A stretch of DNA of 64,000 nucleotides, from positions 1 through 64,000 of the forward strand of contig JAHZAU010000007.1 of NCBI GenBank assembly GCA_019423755.1. The letters are read 5' to 3'. Origin of the DNA: Oscillospiraceae bacterium. GTDB taxonomy: Bacteria; Bacillota; Clostridia; Oscillospirales; Ruminococcaceae. Under the pieces are notes generated by a model. That model saw only the letters and a program-made list of their open reading frames with translations, made no database searches and was not told where the DNA came from. Shown piece by piece: positions 41,466 through 49,281 of the stretch; the stretch's first letter is position 1; each line of letters begins with the position of its first letter. A program made the translations under genes and the position numbers.

Positions 41466-42563
41466 ATGAATCGTTACGAAAACCAGGCTCTTTACATCGC
41501 CGGCCCGGCCTGCTTCTATCCCCGGGGATATGACCTGTGGGAGGCGCTGCGCCGCCAGGCGGTCTATTACGGGTTCCAGGTGGCCCTGCCCAACGACAAC
41601 AAGCTGAAGCTGGACCACGAGGACCTGCAGAAAAACGCCGACGCTATCTTTGCCAACTGCGCCGAAAGCATGAACCGCTCCACCGCCATCCTAGCCGACC
41701 TGGAACTGTTCCGCGGCGCCGAGCCCGACGGCGGCAGCATCTATGAGATCGGTATGGCCTATGCCCGCGGCCTGCGCTGCTACGCCTACACCCGCGACAA
41801 ACGCCCGCTGACCCACAAGTATCAGCAGGCTTACCTGAAGGACGGACAGGCCTTCGACCAGGACGGCCGCCCGCTGCCTTACGGCGACCTGCCCTTCAGC
41901 CCCAGCGTGGTCGCTTCCTGCAAGATCGTGGAGGGCAGCTTTGTGGACTGTCTCAAGACCCTGGCCACCGACCTGGACGAGGAAGCCAAGGCAGCTTGGA
42001 ACAAAACCGCTGCTAAGGAAGAAGCCCCCGAGGCCCCGAAAACCAGTGGCTGTCCCCGGGTCTACCTGGCGGACGTCCGCCGCTATGACGCCGATGGCGC
42101 CCAGCAGTACGCCCACCTCGAGGAGGTCTGCCGTCAGCACGGTCTGGAAGCAGTCACCCCCCTGGACGGCACCGAAGATATCCACTTTGACGACCCCTAC
42201 ACCCAGGCGGCCGCCCTCTTTGCCCAGTGGCAGAAAAACCTGCGCAGCTGCGACCTGGTGCTGGCCGACCTGAGCGATTTCCACGGCTTGGAGCCCAGCG
42301 CCGACGTGGCCTTTGAGTGCGGCTGCGGCTGGCAGCTGGGAAAACCGTGCTTTGGCTACATGAAGGACGCCCGCATCATGCAGCAGCGTATCCCGCACTA
42401 CGGCCCCGAACGGGAAAACGCCGACCTGTGCGGCAACGTGGTGGAGGACTTTAACTACCCCATCAACCTGATGTTTGCATCTTCTATGCCCATCCGTCAG
42501 GCTTCCACAGAGGAGGCCATCGCCTGGGTAGCCGAGGCATACTTTGCCAAAAACGACCGTTAA
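41466..42563 (+). CDS. Tandem nucleoside 2-deoxyribosyltransferase-like protein
   Basis: A 365-residue protein made of two NDT-like domains. Domain 1 (about 8-175) has ALYIAGPACF, DLELFRGAEPDGGSIYEIGMAYARG with the Glu in SIYEIG. Domain 2 (about 195-355) has VYLADVRRYD, VLADLSDFHGLEPSADVAFECGCGWQLG with the Glu in AFECG. NDTs exchange bases on deoxyribose through a glycosyl-Glu intermediate and are normally single-domain oligomers; this looks like an intragenic duplication. Last gene of the island. Confidence 0.85.
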   Translation: MNRYENQALYIAGPACFYPRGYDLWEALRRQAVYYGFQVALPNDNKLKLDHEDLQKNADAIFANCAESMNRSTAILADLELFRGAEPDGGSIYEIGMAYARGLRCYAYTRDKRPLTHKYQQAYLKDGQAFDQDGRPLPYGDLPFSPSVVASCKIVEGSFVDCLKTLATDLDEEAKAAWNKTAAKEEAPEAPKTSGCPRVYLADVRRYDADGAQQYAHLEEVCRQHGLEAVTPLDGTEDIHFDDPYTQAAALFAQWQKNLRSCDLVLADLSDFHGLEPSADVAFECGCGWQLGKPCFGYMKDARIMQQRIPHYGPERENADLCGNVVEDFNYPINLMFASSMPIRQASTEEAIAWVAEAYFAKNDR

Positions 42564-42601
42564 CCGGTCCATCCCCTTGACACATCCTAATACATCCCAA
42601 A

Positions 42602-42640
42602 AAACAAGCCCTGTCAGAACCAGTCTGACAGGGCTTGTTT
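42602..42640. terminator. Bidirectional terminator at the end of the island
   Basis: AAACAAGCCCTGTCAGA pairs perfectly with TCTGACAGGGCTTGTTT around ACCAG. It separates the convergent NDT-like and ZIP transporter genes. Confidence 0.85.
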
Positions 42641-42654
42641 CATAAGACAGAAGA

Positions 42655-43452
42655 TTATCCCAAAGCGACGTCCAGGATCATCATGGCAAGGAAGCCGCCG
42701 ATGACCCCCAGGGTCCCGAAGTCGGAATGCTGGCCCAGATGGGCTTCGGGGATCAGCTCATCCACCACCACGTAGAGCATGGCTCCCGCGGCGAAGCTGA
42801 GCATCCAGGGCATCAGTGGACGGACCCCACCGGCTACCAGCACCACCAGCACGCCGAACACCAGTTCCACCAGGCCGGACAGGCTCCCGTAGAAGAAGCT
42901 TTTCCAGACGCCCAGGCCTTCCTGACGCAGGGGCAGGGAGATGGCGGCGCCTTCGGGGAAGTTCTGGATACCGATACCCAGCGCCAGAGCCACCGCGGCG
43001 GCAAACATACCCGGTTCGTTGGCGTGCTGGGAGGCCAGGGCGAAGGAAAGACCTACCGCCATGCCTTCGGGGATGTTGTGCAGCGTCACCGCCAGCACCA
43101 GCAGGGTGGTGCGCTTCCAGGAGGAGGGCAGACCCTCCACCTTGTGGGCTTCGGGGTGCAGATGGGGCAGCAGCTTATCCAGCGCCAGCAAAAACGCCAC
43201 GCCCAGGCACAGCCCGCCTGCCGCCGGGACCCAGCCAGTCTGACCGGCGGCCTCGGCTTCCTCGATGGCAGGGATCAGCAGGCTCCACACCGAAGCGGCG
43301 ATCATCACCCCGGCGGCAAAGCCCAGAAAGATGCGCTGAATATGTTCGCTAGAGCGTTTGCGGAAGAAGAAAACCATGGCGGCGCCCAGGCAGGTCATCC
43401 CGAAGGTGAACCCGGTCCCGGCGGCAGCCCAGGTCAAAGCAGTCCAATTCAT
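42655..43452 (-). CDS. ZIP family metal transporter
   Basis: A 265-residue polytopic membrane protein with about eight segments. The ZIP metal-pathway motifs are TLHNIPEGMAVG (about residues 128-139) and GIQNFPEGAAIS (about 161-172); a His-rich loop (LPHLHPEAH) lies between segments 3 and 4. It probably imports Zn, Fe or Mn. It has its own promoter with a TTAGC-type palindrome just downstream, suggesting metal-dependent control. Confidence 0.93.
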   Translation of the reverse strand: MNWTALTWAAAGTGFTFGMTCLGAAMVFFFRKRSSEHIQRIFLGFAAGVMIAASVWSLLIPAIEEAEAAGQTGWVPAAGGLCLGVAFLLALDKLLPHLHPEAHKVEGLPSSWKRTTLLVLAVTLHNIPEGMAVGLSFALASQHANEPGMFAAAVALALGIGIQNFPEGAAISLPLRQEGLGVWKSFFYGSLSGLVELVFGVLVVLVAGGVRPLMPWMLSFAAGAMLYVVVDELIPEAHLGQHSDFGTLGVIGGFLAMMILDVALG

Positions 43453-43510
43453 AATCCATTCCCCTCTTTCTCCGGTGCGGGATGGCGTGCATCCGGTCCG
43501 GCATTATTGA

Positions 43511-43524
43511 TTAGCGCGTGCTAA
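43511..43524 (-). promoter_or_regulatory. Palindrome downstream of the ZIP promoter
   Basis: TTAGCGCGTGCTAA, arms TTAGC/GCTAA spaced by four bases, at about +10 of the ZIP transcript. DtxR/MntR-type metalloregulators bind TTAG-rich palindromes; assignment is tentative. Confidence 0.4.
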
Positions 43525-43532
43525 CTAGGTAT

Positions 43533-43561
43533 AGTGTACTAAAATAATATAGATTTGTCAA
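43533..43561 (-). promoter_or_regulatory. Promoter of the ZIP transporter gene
   Basis: On the minus strand TTGACA (43556-43561) and TACACT (43533-43538), spacer 17. It lies between the ABC-F stop and the ZIP start. Confidence 0.65.
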
Positions 43562-43574
43562 GCGGGTGCTGTCC

Positions 43575-45206
43575 CTATCCTATGCGGGAAGGGGAAGAAG
43601 CGTCCCCGGCGGGGGAGAGGCGGACGGTCTGGGTGGCCACCGTCTGGGAAAAGAGGGCGTCGTGCTCCACAAAGAGCAGGGTGGGCTGCTGCTCCTGCAC
43701 AAGCTGCTCCATCTGGCGGCGGGAAAGCAGATCGATGAAGTTAAGCGGCTCGTCCCAGACGAAAAGATGGGCCGCCCGGCAGAGGCTGGCCGAAAGCAGC
43801 ACCTTTTTCTTCTGCCCCTCGCTCAGCTGGGACAGGTCGCTGGAAAAGACCTCCCGCCGCAGGTCCAGTTTCCGCAGGATGGTAAGGAATAGGGTGGGGT
43901 CGATGCCCTGTCCGGCGGCAAAATCCAGAAAGCTCCCCCGCAGGGAGTGGGTCTGCTGGGGGATGGTGGAGCAGACGAGACCGGGGCAGCGGGTCAGGGA
44001 GCCGGACGCCGCAAAGGGCAGCTCCTCCCCCAGCAGGGCGCGCAGCAGGGAGGTCTTGCCGCAGCCGTTTGGCCCGCAAAGCTGGACCCGGTCTCCGGCA
44101 AAGACCGAAAAGCTCACCGGGGCAAAGAGCGGCTGCCCGTCCCGCAGCAGAGTAAAGTCCCGGACCTCCAGCAGGCGCTTTTTCGGCGGCGGGAGCAGGT
44201 GCAGCTTCAGGGGCGCGGACTGCTCCAGATCCTGCAGCAGCTGGCTTTTTTCCTGGATGGCCTTTTCCTGCCGGGCTTCAAAGGCCTTGGCTCGGGCCAT
44301 GAGCCGGGCGGACTGGTGCCCCAGGTAGCCGCGGTCGGGACGCAGGCCGCTGTTTCGGGTACCACATTTGCGGGCTTCCACCTGCTCCGACCAGCCGGCG
44401 GCCCGGCGGGAAGCCTCCTGCAGCCGGGCGATATCCTGGCGAAGCTTTTGGTTTTGCAGCAGCTGGGCCTGGTCCTCCTGGTCCTTATTCTGCTGCCAGG
44501 AGGAATAGTTGCCCCGCTGCACCTGGATGGTGCTGCGGTTGATGGAAAGCACGTGGTCCACGATCTCGTCCAGGAAGGCGCGGTCGTGGCTGACCAGGAT
44601 GAAGCCGGATTTGCTTTTGAGATACTGGGCCATCCGACGGCGGCCATCGGCGTCCAGGTGGTTGGTGGGCTCGTCGATGAGCAGGAAGTTGTTCTTCTTT
44701 AGAAACAGCCCCGCCAGCATACATTTGACCTGCTCTCCGCCGCTGAGGGTCTGCCAGGGGCGGTCCAGCACGGCGGCGTCCACCCCCAGCTTGCCCACCT
44801 CGGCGCAGAGGGCTTCGTCGATGGTGTAGCCGTCCTGCTGGCAGTACTGCTCCAACACCAGGGCGTACTGGTCCAGGGCGGCGGGGCTGCCGTCTTCCAG
44901 CAGCGCCTGCATCTCCTCCTCCCACCGGGAGAAGGGCGCGATGGTGTCCTTGATGAGCTTTCCCGCCGGCTGCTGGGGGTCTGCTACTGGGAAGGGGAAG
45001 TAGGTGAAGGATACGCTGGCCTGGATGGCGCCGCCGCTGGGGAGGCTGCCGTCCAGCAGGTGGAGAAGGGTGGTCTTTCCCCGGCCGTTGCGGCCGATGA
45101 GCCCCAGTTTCCAGCGGGTGTCCAGCGCGAAGCTAGCGTGGTCAAAGATCAGCTGGGGGTTGTTGTCGTAGCGGAAGGTAAGGTCCTGGACCTGGATAAG
45201 CGACAT
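43575..45206 (-). CDS. ABC-F ribosomal-protection type ATPase, Lsa-like
   Basis: A 543-residue protein with two ABC domains and no membrane part. Domain 1: GRNGRGKTTLL, LSGGEQVKCMLAGLFL, LLIDEPTNHLD. A long linker (about 235-320) with charged helices follows. Domain 2: GPNGCGKTSLL, LSEGQKKKVLLSASL, VWDEPLNFIDLLSR. The start MSLIQVQDLTFRYDNNPQLIF and the degenerate second Walker B region resemble Lsa(A)-type proteins that displace lincosamides, streptogramin A and pleuromutilins from the ribosome. ATG 45206 follows AAAGGAGCATGCCCA. The leader has a short peptide and a terminator, as in inducible members. Confidence 0.9.
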   Translation of the reverse strand: MSLIQVQDLTFRYDNNPQLIFDHASFALDTRWKLGLIGRNGRGKTTLLHLLDGSLPSGGAIQASVSFTYFPFPVADPQQPAGKLIKDTIAPFSRWEEEMQALLEDGSPAALDQYALVLEQYCQQDGYTIDEALCAEVGKLGVDAAVLDRPWQTLSGGEQVKCMLAGLFLKKNNFLLIDEPTNHLDADGRRRMAQYLKSKSGFILVSHDRAFLDEIVDHVLSINRSTIQVQRGNYSSWQQNKDQEDQAQLLQNQKLRQDIARLQEASRRAAGWSEQVEARKCGTRNSGLRPDRGYLGHQSARLMARAKAFEARQEKAIQEKSQLLQDLEQSAPLKLHLLPPPKKRLLEVRDFTLLRDGQPLFAPVSFSVFAGDRVQLCGPNGCGKTSLLRALLGEELPFAASGSLTRCPGLVCSTIPQQTHSLRGSFLDFAAGQGIDPTLFLTILRKLDLRREVFSSDLSQLSEGQKKKVLLSASLCRAAHLFVWDEPLNFIDLLSRRQMEQLVQEQQPTLLFVEHDALFSQTVATQTVRLSPAGDASSPSRIG

Positions 45207-45234
45207 TGGGCATGCTCCTTTCCCAAAAGGTGCG

Positions 45235-45269
45235 CAAAAAAGCCGCGGAAAGCCTTCGCTCTCCGCGGC
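45235..45269 (-). terminator. Leader terminator (attenuator) of the ABC-F gene
   Basis: On the minus strand GCCGCGGA..AGC pairs with GCT..TCCGCGGC, followed by six Ts, only about 30 bases before the ABC-F start. No other gene precedes it on this transcript, so it is an attenuator. Confidence 0.75.
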
Positions 45270-45415
45270 AGAATGAGCCTGCGCCGCCGGAAACCCAGGA
45301 CCGCCCAAAAACAGACGGCCCCCAGGGACGAAAGAACGCTTTCCTGCTTTTCGCCGCACCAAACCAAAGGCAGACCAAGCTGCCTTGCTGTTTTATGCAA
45401 CGAGGATAAACCAAA

Positions 45416-45436
45416 TTAGCAGGAAATTTTGCGCAC
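45416..45436 (-). CDS. Leader peptide upstream of ABC-F (MRKISC)
   Basis: A six-codon ORF: GTG CGC AAA ATT TCC TGC then TAA. GGAGG lies seven bases before the GTG, a strong ribosome site with no other ORF to serve. It begins about 25 bases into the predicted transcript and 150 bases before the attenuator. Antibiotic-stalled ribosomes on such peptides are known to open attenuators of erm and ARE ABC-F genes; that mechanism is inferred here. Confidence 0.6.
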   Translation of the reverse strand: MRKISC

Positions 45437-45455
45437 GTTCTCGCCTCCAGTCCGG

Positions 45456-45473
45456 ATGATACAGCTGTATCAT
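45456..45473. promoter_or_regulatory. Perfect 18-base palindrome in the ABC-F promoter
   Basis: ATGATACAGCTGTATCAT, a perfect dyad overlapping the -10 of the ABC-F promoter. A probable operator for a dimeric repressor (TetR- or MarR-type spacing); the repressor is not identified. Confidence 0.6.
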
Positions 45474-45497
45474 AGGGTATTTTTTCGGTTTTGTCAA
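45469..45497 (-). promoter_or_regulatory. Promoter of the ABC-F gene
   Basis: On the minus strand TTGACA (45492-45497) and TATGAT (45469-45474), spacer 17. It implies a leader of about 255 bases. On the plus strand an extended -10 TGCTATACT at 45534-45542 probably drives the WYL regulator. Confidence 0.8.
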
Positions 45498-45568
45498 GGA
45501 AAAGAAAACAGGACAGAAAATGTCTGGTTTTTGTGCTATACTAAAGCCAAAAGAAGGAGGGGGAAAGG

Positions 45569-46520
45569 ATGCAGACCAGCCGTTTGTTTCAGATCGTGTA
45601 CCTGCTCATGGAGCGGGAATCGGTGACCGCCCGGGAGTTGGCCCGGCGGTTTGAGGTATCGGAGCGCACCATCTACCGAGATGTGGACGCCCTGTCGGCC
45701 GCCGGGGTACCGGTGTATGCCGCGCGGGGAAGGGGAGGCGGCATCCGCCTGCTGCCGGGCTTTTCCCTGAGCCGGGCGCTGCTGTCCCCCCGGGAGCAGG
45801 AGCAGATTTTGGCCGGGCTGCAAAGTCTGCAGGCCTCCGGCGGCATGGAGAACGGCCCCCTTCTGCAGCAGCTGAGCGCAGTGTTCAGCCGCCCGCAGGT
45901 GGACTGGATCGACGTGGACTTTACCCGCTGGGGCAGCGACCGGGGGGGAGAAGGAGCGCTTTTCCCGGCTGCGGCAGGCGATTTTGGAGCAGGAGCAGGT
46001 GCGGCTGCTCTACCACAGCGCCGCGGGAGAGACCCTTTCCCGCCCGGTGGAACCGGTGCGGCTCTGCTGCAAGGGCTCTGCCTGGTATCTGCAGGCCTAC
46101 TGCCTGCTGCGGCAGCAGTGGAGGACCTTTAAGCTCAGCCGTATGGAGCAGGTGGAGGGCACCGGCATCCCCTTCCGCCGCCGGGAGGACATCCCGCCCC
46201 TGGACCAGGAGCAGCACCCGGAGGAAGGGGAGGAGGTGCTGCTTTGGCTGTCGCCTGGCATGAGCTACCGGGTGCTGGACGAGTTTGCCCGGGAGCAGGT
46301 GACCCGTCAGGAGGACGGGAGCTTTTTGGTGACCATGCACCTCCCACCGGAGGAATCCGCCTGGCCGCTGGGGTATCTGCTTTCCTTCGGGGCTCAGTTG
46401 GAGGTGTGCCGTCCCCTTTGGCTGCGCCAGCGGATGGCAAAGGAGGCGCAGGACATTGCCCGGCGTTACCGAGAATCGGAGGAAATTTTGCCGCCGCCGG
46501 AAAATCCGGACGCCCGATGA
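45569..46520 (+). pseudogene. WYL-domain transcriptional regulator, frameshifted
   Basis: The N-terminal HTH is clear (MQTSRLFQIVYLLMERESVT, RRFEVSERTIYRDVDALSAAG), as in YafY/DeoR-type regulators. The frame is lost at a run of seven Gs (45942-45948). With six Gs the text continues DRGEKERFSRLRQAILEQEQ and runs into a WYL domain that is open from about 45950 to 46520 in another frame (VRLLYHSAAGETLSRPVEPV ... GSAWYLQAYCLLR). So a single-base insertion, phase-variable tract or sequencing error splits an otherwise intact gene of about 316 residues. It is divergent from the ABC-F gene. Confidence 0.8.
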
Positions 46521-46592
46521 CCGGTTTTTCCCGGTATAATCGCAGCAGAAACGGCCGTTTCCACCCATATGATCCGTAAGGAGGATGTTTTT

Positions 46593-46859
46593 ATGAAGGA
46601 AATGATCTTCTGCCAAAGCTGCGGTATGCCGCTGCAGCATCCCCAGGACCACGGCACCGAGCGCGACGGTTCCCCCAGCCCCGACTACTGCATCCACTGT
46701 TACCAAAACGGCGCCTTTGTCGCCGACTGCACCAAGGAAGAGATGGTGGAATTTTGCCTAAAGGTGACCCCGCCGGGCGTCTGGGACGACGACCCGGACG
46801 TTGCCCGTCAGGCGATGCTCACCTGGTTTTCTACCCTCAAACGCTGGAAGGAGGCCTAA
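46593..46859 (+). CDS. Zinc-ribbon protein (putative zinc ribbon domain family)
   Basis: An 88-residue protein with CQSCGMPLQHPQDHGTERDG then DYCIHCYQNGAF near the N-terminus, matching the small zf-ribbon_2 family (first CxxC with GMPL). A helical tail (EEMVEFCLKVTPP ... TWFSTLKRWKEA) follows. ATG 46593 is eight bases after TAAGGAGG. It is 3 bases upstream of the radical SAM gene. Confidence 0.85.
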   Translation: MKEMIFCQSCGMPLQHPQDHGTERDGSPSPDYCIHCYQNGAFVADCTKEEMVEFCLKVTPPGVWDDDPDVARQAMLTWFSTLKRWKEA

Positions 46860-46862
46860 ATC

Positions 46863-47759
46863 ATGCTGCCCACCGTCCCGGCCAAAACGCTGCTTACCCG
46901 CTGCAAAGCGCCGGGAAGCTGGTTTGGCATCGACTACAACATGAACCTGTACCGGGGCTGCTGCCACGGCTGCCTGTACTGCGACAGCCGCAGTACCTGC
47001 TACGGCATCGAGGATTTCGGCCAGGTACGGGTCAAGGAAAACGCCCTGCGGCTGCTGCGGGACGAGCTGCGCCGCAAGGTGCGCACCGGGGTGGTGGGTA
47101 CTGGTTCCATGAGCGACCCCTACAACCCCTTTGAGAAGCAGCTTCAACTGACCCGCCATGCGCTGGAACTGTTGGACGCCTTCGGCTTTGGGGCGGCTAT
47201 CGCCACCAAAAGCAGCCTGGTCCTTCGGGACAGCGACCTGCTGCAGGAGATCGCCGGGCACTCGCCGGTGGTGGTGAAGATCACCATCACCACCCCGGAC
47301 GACCGCCTGAGCCGCCGCCTGGAACAGGGGGTCAGCCCAAGCTCCCAGCGCTTTGCGGCGTTGGAGGGGCTGAGCCGGGAGGGGATCTTCTGCGGGGTGC
47401 TGCTGATGCCGGTTCTGCCCTTTGTGGAGGACGACCCTCAGGCGGTGCGGCAGCTGCTGCAGCGGGCCGCCGACTGCGGGGCGCGGTTTGTCTACCCGTA
47501 TTTTGGGGTGACCATGCGGGACGGCCAGCGGGAGTTTTTCCTGCAAAGGCTCGAAGAGACGTTCCCCGGTCAGGGGCTGGCCCAGCGTTACCGGCAGCGG
47601 TACGGCGGGCAGTACTCCTGCCTGAGCCCCCGGGCGCGGGAGCTGGGGCAGTGCTTTACCGAGGAATGCCGCCGGCTGGGGCTGCTTTCCCGCATGGGAG
47701 AGATCATCTCCGCCAGCCGGATGGGCTACGCTCCCCAGCAGCTGAGCTTGTTTGATTGA
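46863..47759 (+). CDS. Radical SAM protein, SPL (spore photoproduct lyase-like) family
   Basis: A 298-residue radical SAM protein. The cluster motif is YRGCCHGCLYCDSRSTCYG (C-x3-C-x2-C), followed by GTGSMSDPYNPFEKQ and TKSSLVLRDSDLL, characteristic of the SPL-family radical SAM proteins (Rv2578c-like) that are distinct from true SplB. Some relatives may act on DNA or RNA lesions, but the substrate is unknown. It is tightly linked to the zinc-ribbon gene. Confidence 0.88.
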   Translation: MLPTVPAKTLLTRCKAPGSWFGIDYNMNLYRGCCHGCLYCDSRSTCYGIEDFGQVRVKENALRLLRDELRRKVRTGVVGTGSMSDPYNPFEKQLQLTRHALELLDAFGFGAAIATKSSLVLRDSDLLQEIAGHSPVVVKITITTPDDRLSRRLEQGVSPSSQRFAALEGLSREGIFCGVLLMPVLPFVEDDPQAVRQLLQRAADCGARFVYPYFGVTMRDGQREFFLQRLEETFPGQGLAQRYRQRYGGQYSCLSPRARELGQCFTEECRRLGLLSRMGEIISASRMGYAPQQLSLFD

Positions 47760-47902
47760 GGGGAAAACGGGTTACCTTATTCAAACAAGAATGGAAATTA
47801 TGTCATAAATGAATAAAAAATGCAAACGGCATTGTGTTCCCACAAAACCAGGAGTAAAATGGAATAGAAGGGGAAAAAGATTGGAAAAGTAGGATTTTAG
47901 TC

Positions 47903-47930
47903 TTGCATTTTTCAGAGAATATGCTAAGAT
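47903..47930 (+). promoter_or_regulatory. Promoter of the ROK regulator
   Basis: TTGCAT (47903-47908) and TAAGAT (47925-47930), spacer 16. The rest of 47760-47968 is AT-rich with no gene. Confidence 0.65.
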
Positions 47931-47945
47931 TAAGATACGTAAAAT

Positions 47946-47959
47946 ACTTTTGCAAAAGT
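47946..47959 (+). promoter_or_regulatory. Candidate ROK operator (autoregulation)
   Basis: ACTTTTGCAAAAGT, a perfect 14-base palindrome starting about 10 bases after the predicted transcription start and ending before the ribosome site. The half site ACTTTT/AAAAGT recurs before the binding-protein gene at 49283-49310. Confidence 0.5.
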
Positions 47960-47968
47960 GGTGATATA

Positions 47969-49099
47969 ATGCCGGACCGAGTAGCATCCTCTGCCGAGCT
48001 GCGGCGGATCAACAAAAACAGAATATACCGGTTGATCTATCAGCGACGGCAGGTAACCAAGCAGGAAATTGCCCAACTGCTGAACCTCAGCCTGCCTACC
48101 GTCAGCCAGAACTTGAAGGAACTGATGGAGGACGGTTTGCTGGCTCACGGGGAAAAGCTGGTATCCACCGGAGGACGGAAGCCCAAGACCTATTCCATCC
48201 AGCCGCAGGCCCGGTTTGCCGTGGGCATTGAGGTCACCGCCAACCATATCCGCTACATTGCGGTGGATCTGGCAGGGCAGGAGCTGGGCTTCTGCCAGCA
48301 TAGCATCGCTTTTGCGGAAAGCCAGGAATACGGAGCTTATTTGGGAGAAAACCTGGAGGCTTTCCTGGACCAGTTTGAACTGGAACGGGAGCGTCTGCTG
48401 GGTGTAGGCATCTCGCTGCCCGGTATCATCAACAACGACCTGGGTATCATCGAGATCGCGCCCACCCTGAACCTGGGCCACAAGGTGAGCTTTTCCAACC
48501 TGACCCGCAACATCCCTTATCCGTGCCGGGTAGACAACGACGCCAACGACGGCGGTTTTGCCGAGCTTTGGAGCCGCAGCGACGTCAACACCATGGCCTA
48601 TCTTTCCATTGGAAAGGGCGTCGGCGGCGCGATCCTCATCGGAAACGATTCCTACCTGGGGGACGGCAAGCGCAGCGGCGAGTTTGGCCATATGTGCGTG
48701 GAGCCGGAGGGCCGGCTGTGCAACTGTGGCAACCGGGGCTGCCTGGAGGCCTATTGTTCCACGGCACGCCTCAGCTACGACCTGAACATCCAGCTGGAGG
48801 ACTTCTTTGTGGAGCTGGGGCGGGGCAACCAGGAGTACCGCCGCATTTGGGAGGAATTTCTCTCCCATCTGGTGGTGGGGATCTACAATATCCACACCTT
48901 GCTGGACTGCGATGTGGTGCTGGGAGGCAACCTGAGCAAGTTTTTGGCCCCCTATCTGGAAGAGATCCGCAGCCGCCTGGCCCGCCGGGACCGGATCACC
49001 GGCCGCGGGGATTATTTGCGGCTGAGCGGATACGGCGCCAAATCCAACAGCATTGGAGCGGCACTGCGGTACATCAACCAATTTATCGAAGAAATTTAG
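47969..49099 (+). CDS. ROK family transcriptional repressor (XylR/NagC-like)
   Basis: A 376-residue ROK protein. An N-terminal HTH (about 10-60, NKNRIYRLIYQRRQ..KQEIAQLLNLSLPTVSQNLKE) is fused to a sugar-kinase-like fold with the ROK zinc motif CNCGNRGCLEAYCS. GTTGGxKP is seen as STGGRKPKTYSI. It probably responds to the sugar processed by the adjacent operon. ATG 47969 follows GTGGTGATAT. A palindrome overlies its own leader. Confidence 0.92.
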   Translation: MPDRVASSAELRRINKNRIYRLIYQRRQVTKQEIAQLLNLSLPTVSQNLKELMEDGLLAHGEKLVSTGGRKPKTYSIQPQARFAVGIEVTANHIRYIAVDLAGQELGFCQHSIAFAESQEYGAYLGENLEAFLDQFELERERLLGVGISLPGIINNDLGIIEIAPTLNLGHKVSFSNLTRNIPYPCRVDNDANDGGFAELWSRSDVNTMAYLSIGKGVGGAILIGNDSYLGDGKRSGEFGHMCVEPEGRLCNCGNRGCLEAYCSTARLSYDLNIQLEDFFVELGRGNQEYRRIWEEFLSHLVVGIYNIHTLLDCDVVLGGNLSKFLAPYLEEIRSRLARRDRITGRGDYLRLSGYGAKSNSIGAALRYINQFIEEI

Positions 49100-49112
49100 C
49101 GTTATCTATGCA

Positions 49113-49157
49113 AAAAAAGCCACCGTTTGGGGAAGCGCCCCGGACGGTGGCTTTTTT
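49113..49157 (+). terminator. Terminator after the ROK gene
   Basis: AAAGCCACCGT pairs with ACGGTGGCTTT, with an inner GGGG/CCCC pairing, then six Ts. Confidence 0.85.
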
Positions 49158-49242
49158 GCGCGGAGCAAGGGGAATTCTGAATGAATTTTGAACGAATACC
49201 TTGGCTAATTTACATAAAGTTTAAAATCTTTAAAGATTATTA

Positions 49243-49271
49243 TTGACTTTTGGACAGATTGCTTGTAGTAT
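49243..49271 (+). promoter_or_regulatory. Promoter of the second ABC importer operon
   Basis: TTGACT (49243-49248) and TAGTAT (49266-49271), spacer 17. The -10 overlaps an inverted repeat CTTGTA-n7-TACAAG (49262-49280). Confidence 0.75.
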
Positions 49272-49281
49272 GAGTACAAGG

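Noticed and set aside
29100..42563. A mobile-element origin for the catabolic island
   Set aside because: No integrase, transposase, inverted repeats, tRNA junction or marked composition change is visible at either edge; transfer is possible but not shown.
45149..45400. An 83-codon frame overlapping the ABC-F start
   Set aside because: It begins with TTG without a ribosome site and spans the attenuator hairpin; the six-codon ORF at 45416-45436 is the better leader peptide.
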